NCBI RefSeq assembly: GCF_003864415.1
Contig: NZ_BFFP01000008.1
Coordinates: 1 to 64,000 of the forward strand
From: Ligilactobacillus salitolerans
Lineage (GTDB): Bacteria; Bacillota; Bacilli; Lactobacillales; Lactobacillaceae
Length of the DNA: 64,000 bases
Direction of reading: 5' to 3'
Shown here: piece after piece, positions 61,587 to 64,000 of the stretch
Layout of the letters: each line of letters starts with the position of its first letter
How positions within the stretch are numbered: position 1 is the stretch's first letter
Made by a program: the position numbers and the translations under genes
Notes under the pieces: model-generated
Told to the model about the DNA's origin: nothing
What the model saw: only the letters and a program-made list of their open reading frames with translations
Database searches by the model: none

Positions 61587-62402
61587 TTAGATCACCGTCA
61601 ACGGTGTCGCGTAGTTCGGGTCCGTATCGAGCAGGGCAAAATCGTGATCGACCGCTAGATCTCGGCCTTGCATCATCGTTTGGACCGTCATGTGTGCCAA
61701 AGCCTTGACATTATTTTCCTGGCTCAAATGCCCGAGGTAGATCTGCTTAGTCCGGTGACCCACAACATCGATCAAACCATTGGCACCATCTTCGTTGGAC
61801 AAGTGCCCAGTATCGCTTAGGATCCGCTGTTTTAGCGGCCACGGATAGCCGCCCATGCGCAGCATTTCCACATCATGATTGCATTCAAATAAATAGCCGT
61901 CGGCATCACTGATCGTCCCGCGCACCCGATCTGAAACATAACCGGTATCCGTGATGATCGCAAAAGCTCTGTCATGGTAATGGACTTCATAAAATTGCGG
62001 ATCGGCCGCGTCATGCGAAACGCTGAAGCTCTCAACATCCATGCCGCCCAGCGACTGGACCTTGCCGGCAGGTAAAATATGCTTCTGTTCACCAGGGATT
62101 TTGCCGATCCGCTGGCCCATCGCTTCCCAGGTGCCTTCGTTGGCGTAAACGTTCAACCCGTAACGCCTGGCTAAAACCCCAACACCCTTGCTGTGGTCAG
62201 TATGTTCATGCGTGACAAAGAGACTGTCGACGTCCTTTAATGTCCGGCCGATCGAATTCATCAATTCCTCGATTTTTTTGCCCGACAAACCGGCATCGAT
62301 CAGGATCTTGTGGTCGGGCGTCTCAATATATGTAGAGTTCCCGGTACTCCCACTTGCTAAAATACTGACCTGTAAATTATCTTCTTTTTTTATCTGCACC
62401 AT
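61587..62402 (-). CDS. walJ: MBL-fold metallohydrolase WalJ (YycJ)
   Basis: 271 aa beta-lactamase-fold hydrolase. Metal ligands in FVTHEHTDHSKGV (HxHxDH), later SVSHDAADP, ITDTGYVS, ECNHD and GHLSNEDGA. ILASGSTGNSTYIE is the N-terminal signature of YycJ/WalJ. It is linked to the WalRK cell-wall operon and thought to coordinate wall metabolism with DNA events; some members act as a 5'-3' DNA exonuclease. Normally follows walRKHI, but here the neighbour upstream is a divergent TauE-type gene. Confidence 0.93.
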   Translation of the reverse strand: MVQIKKEDNLQVSILASGSTGNSTYIETPDHKILIDAGLSGKKIEELMNSIGRTLKDVDSLFVTHEHTDHSKGVGVLARRYGLNVYANEGTWEAMGQRIGKIPGEQKHILPAGKVQSLGGMDVESFSVSHDAADPQFYEVHYHDRAFAIITDTGYVSDRVRGTISDADGYLFECNHDVEMLRMGGYPWPLKQRILSDTGHLSNEDGANGLIDVVGHRTKQIYLGHLSQENNVKALAHMTVQTMMQGRDLAVDHDFALLDTDPNYATPLTVI

Positions 62403-62566
62403 GCTGGTTATCCCTTTCAGAAAAGTTTCCTTGTCTATACTACCAGCTTAGCCGGCTTTTTTCCAATGCTGATCATTCGCGGCCAAAAAGTGCACTGCTG
62501 TTTCAAAGACTTCAGCTTACATGTATAATGTCACTATTGTTATAGTTTTTTGAAAGGAGAATTACT

Positions 62567-63415
62567 TTGATCTCTTCAATACTGCTTTTAGCTGCGGTCG
62601 GACTATTTGCCGGGATCTTTGGCGCAGTCTTTGGTATCGGCGGCGGCATGATCGTCACTCCAGTGATGACGATCGGCTTAGGTCTCGATATCAAATACGC
62701 GATCGGTGCCAGCGTGATCGCCGTGATCGCCACCAGTTCCGGTGCTTCGATCGCTTACTTAAAAGATGACATGCTTAATTTGCGTGTGGCCATGTTTCTG
62801 GAAATAGCTACCACGATCGGGGCGATTTTCGGAGCGATCCTGACCGGTGTTTTACCTGCCAAGATCCTCTACGTCTTATTTGGACTGCTGCTGATTTTTT
62901 CTTCCTGGAATATGCTGCGCAAGATGCGCGCTGGTCATGAATCTTATCGTAATACGAAGCCTGATGGACTCTCGACTAAATTAAAACTGAACGGCTCTTA
63001 CCATGACCAAGCCACCAACCAAGACATTGATTATCAGGTCGCCAACGTTCCTGGCGGCTTTGCCATGATGCTCGGGGCTGGTTTGGCCAGTGGACTGCTC
63101 GGAATCGGCAGCGGTGCTTTTAAGGTCATTGCCATGGACACGATCATGAAAATGCCGTTGAAACCATCGAGTGCCACCAGTAATCTGATGATGGGTGTCA
63201 CCGCCGCTGCGAGTGCTACCGTCTACTTTTTTAACGGCTCGATCAAACCAGAAATTGCCGCACCGCTTGCAATCGGGATCTTAGTCGGTGCCACCATTGG
63301 CTCCCGGATCATGCAGCACTTACAGGCAAAATTATTAAGACAGATTTTCGTGCCGATTTTATTTTTGATTGGCTTACAAATGTTTCTTAAAGGATTTGGG
63401 GTGAGTTTTGGATGA
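62567..63415 (+). CDS. TauE/SafE-family sulfite/anion exporter
   Basis: 282 aa starting at TTG 62567 after AAAGGAGAATTACT. Eight or so helices; the TauE repeat motif is FGIGGGMIVTPVM at the N-terminus and GIGSGAFKV in the second half. A cytoplasmic insert (about 125-160) separates the two halves. It likely moves sulfonates, sulfite or another small anion across the membrane. Overlaps the next gene by four bases. Confidence 0.88.
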   Translation: MISSILLLAAVGLFAGIFGAVFGIGGGMIVTPVMTIGLGLDIKYAIGASVIAVIATSSGASIAYLKDDMLNLRVAMFLEIATTIGAIFGAILTGVLPAKILYVLFGLLLIFSSWNMLRKMRAGHESYRNTKPDGLSTKLKLNGSYHDQATNQDIDYQVANVPGGFAMMLGAGLASGLLGIGSGAFKVIAMDTIMKMPLKPSSATSNLMMGVTAAASATVYFFNGSIKPEIAAPLAIGILVGATIGSRIMQHLQAKLLRQIFVPILFLIGLQMFLKGFGVSFG

Positions 63416-63792
63416 CAGAAGAAGAAAAGAAAAAGCGGGCAGAAATGGCCGACATCGAAAAGATAATCGGGCATGTTTTGCGGATCGGTGTCCTAACTTC
63501 AGCGGCCGTAATCATTTTGGGGCTGCTGCTCGCCCTGATCACCGGCCAAACCGGCTACCCAACCAATGAATTTCCAACGACTTTCACAGCTATTTTCCAA
63601 GGCATCATGGTCTTTAAGCCGTTTGCGATCACGATGCTCGGCTTATTCTTGTTGATTCTAACACCAGTACTGCGTGTCGTCGTCTCAATTTACGCTTTTG
63701 CCAAGGAAAATGATCAACTCTATGTCTGGATCACAACCTTGGTTTTAGTGATCTTAGCAATTGCCATGTGGATCGGCTATCTAGGGAAATAG
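63412..63792 (+). CDS. DUF1634 membrane protein
   Basis: 126 aa. A charged N-terminus (MTEEEKKKRAEMADIEKIIGHVLRIG) is followed by three helices. DUF1634 proteins typically follow TauE/SafE genes, as here with an ATGA overlap, which suggests they form one transport system. No function is established. Confidence 0.85.
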   Translation: MTEEEKKKRAEMADIEKIIGHVLRIGVLTSAAVIILGLLLALITGQTGYPTNEFPTTFTAIFQGIMVFKPFAITMLGLFLLILTPVLRVVVSIYAFAKENDQLYVWITTLVLVILAIAMWIGYLGK

Positions 63793-63931
63793 CTCAAAAA
63801 TTACCGCTTCAACAAAGCAGGTTTTGTACTGCTTAGATTCAATTCCAGCTCTAAACTAACGGTCGCTTGTTTGTCAAACCTTATACCAAACGAAAATCGG
63901 TTGGTTGCCTCTTTGCCTAAGTACCTCTCAA

Positions 63932-63977
63932 AAAAGGAGAACGAATGCTGCACAATAACAGCACTCGTTCTCCTTTT
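63932..63977. terminator. Bidirectional terminator
   Basis: Stem AAAAGGAGAACGAATGCTG / CAGCACTCGTTCTCCTTTT (one mismatch), with T-rich ends. 63793-63931 contains no gene. Confidence 0.85.
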
Positions 63978-64000
63978 CTATCTTAATCCATCACTGCTCC

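Overview
The window reads as chromosomal DNA of a lactic acid bacterium of the family Lactobacillaceae. Signs are the strong AGGAGG-type ribosome binding sites, T-box leaders on amino-acid genes, OpuA-type osmoprotection with CBS domains, a YisL-like protein, and a type II-A CRISPR-Cas locus of the compact-Cas9 (S. thermophilus CRISPR1) kind. Species cannot be assigned by reading alone. Most genes have moderate G+C. Two stretches are visibly AT-richer: about 28.4-36 kb, and the CRISPR-Cas locus at 46.3-54.6 kb.

Layout. 0-2.3 kb: T-box-controlled methionine operon (free Met-sulfoxide reductase, metN, start of metI). 2.4-4.9 kb: a two-domain lipoprotein and an orphan PstS with a Pho-box-like promoter. 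5-8.8 kb: a hairpin-repeat array, then a MacB/FtsX-type ABC pair. 8.9-12.8 kb: PAS protein with a repeated flavinylation-like tail, HAD phosphatase, CorA, and a Zur-type operator driving a Zn-binding lipoprotein and a zinc-independent S14 that lacks a normal start codon. 12.9-17 kb: P-type ATPase and a second HAD phosphatase. 17.1-20.1 kb: glycine-betaine ABC transporter. 20.7-25.3 kb: nucleoside hydrolase, small membrane protein, and a T-box-controlled isoleucine 2-epimerase/branched-chain permease operon. 25.5-28.2 kb: DHA2 efflux pump, a 42-bp repeat array, a zinc-ribbon microprotein, and a pentapeptide-repeat protein.

28.4-36.2 kb is an AT-rich accessory segment. It holds a TetR regulator with an ene/carbonyl redox cluster (one frameshifted dehydrogenase, an esterase, an Old Yellow Enzyme, an SDR), a bacteriocin-immunity-like gene beside a broken peptide gene, and a decayed IS1380-type element. 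36.4-41 kb: an uncharacterised three-gene AAA+ (MoxR-like)/VWA operon. 41-46.2 kb: ClC channel, ThrE-like exporter, and a flavoprotein reductase with a C-terminal FMN-binding domain.

46.3-54.6 kb is a complete type II-A system: cas9, tracrRNA, cas1, cas2, long csn2, leader, and an array of 32 full repeats plus one truncated repeat. The tracrRNA can be read directly from its anti-repeat, nexus-like stem and terminator hairpin. 54.6-64 kb: YisL-like protein, heterodimeric ABC exporter, a second hairpin-repeat array, rlmH, a DnaA-box cluster, htrA, walJ, and a TauE/DUF1634 pair. The walJ-htrA-rlmH tail indicates a position not very far from the replication origin, but walRKHI are not next to it.

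The points that most deserve a second look are the three tandem arrays with an exact 42-bp period, the AAA+/VWA operon, the S14 gene without a start codon, the flavinylation-like repeats on the PAS protein, the DnaA-box cluster and the readable CRISPR RNA architecture.
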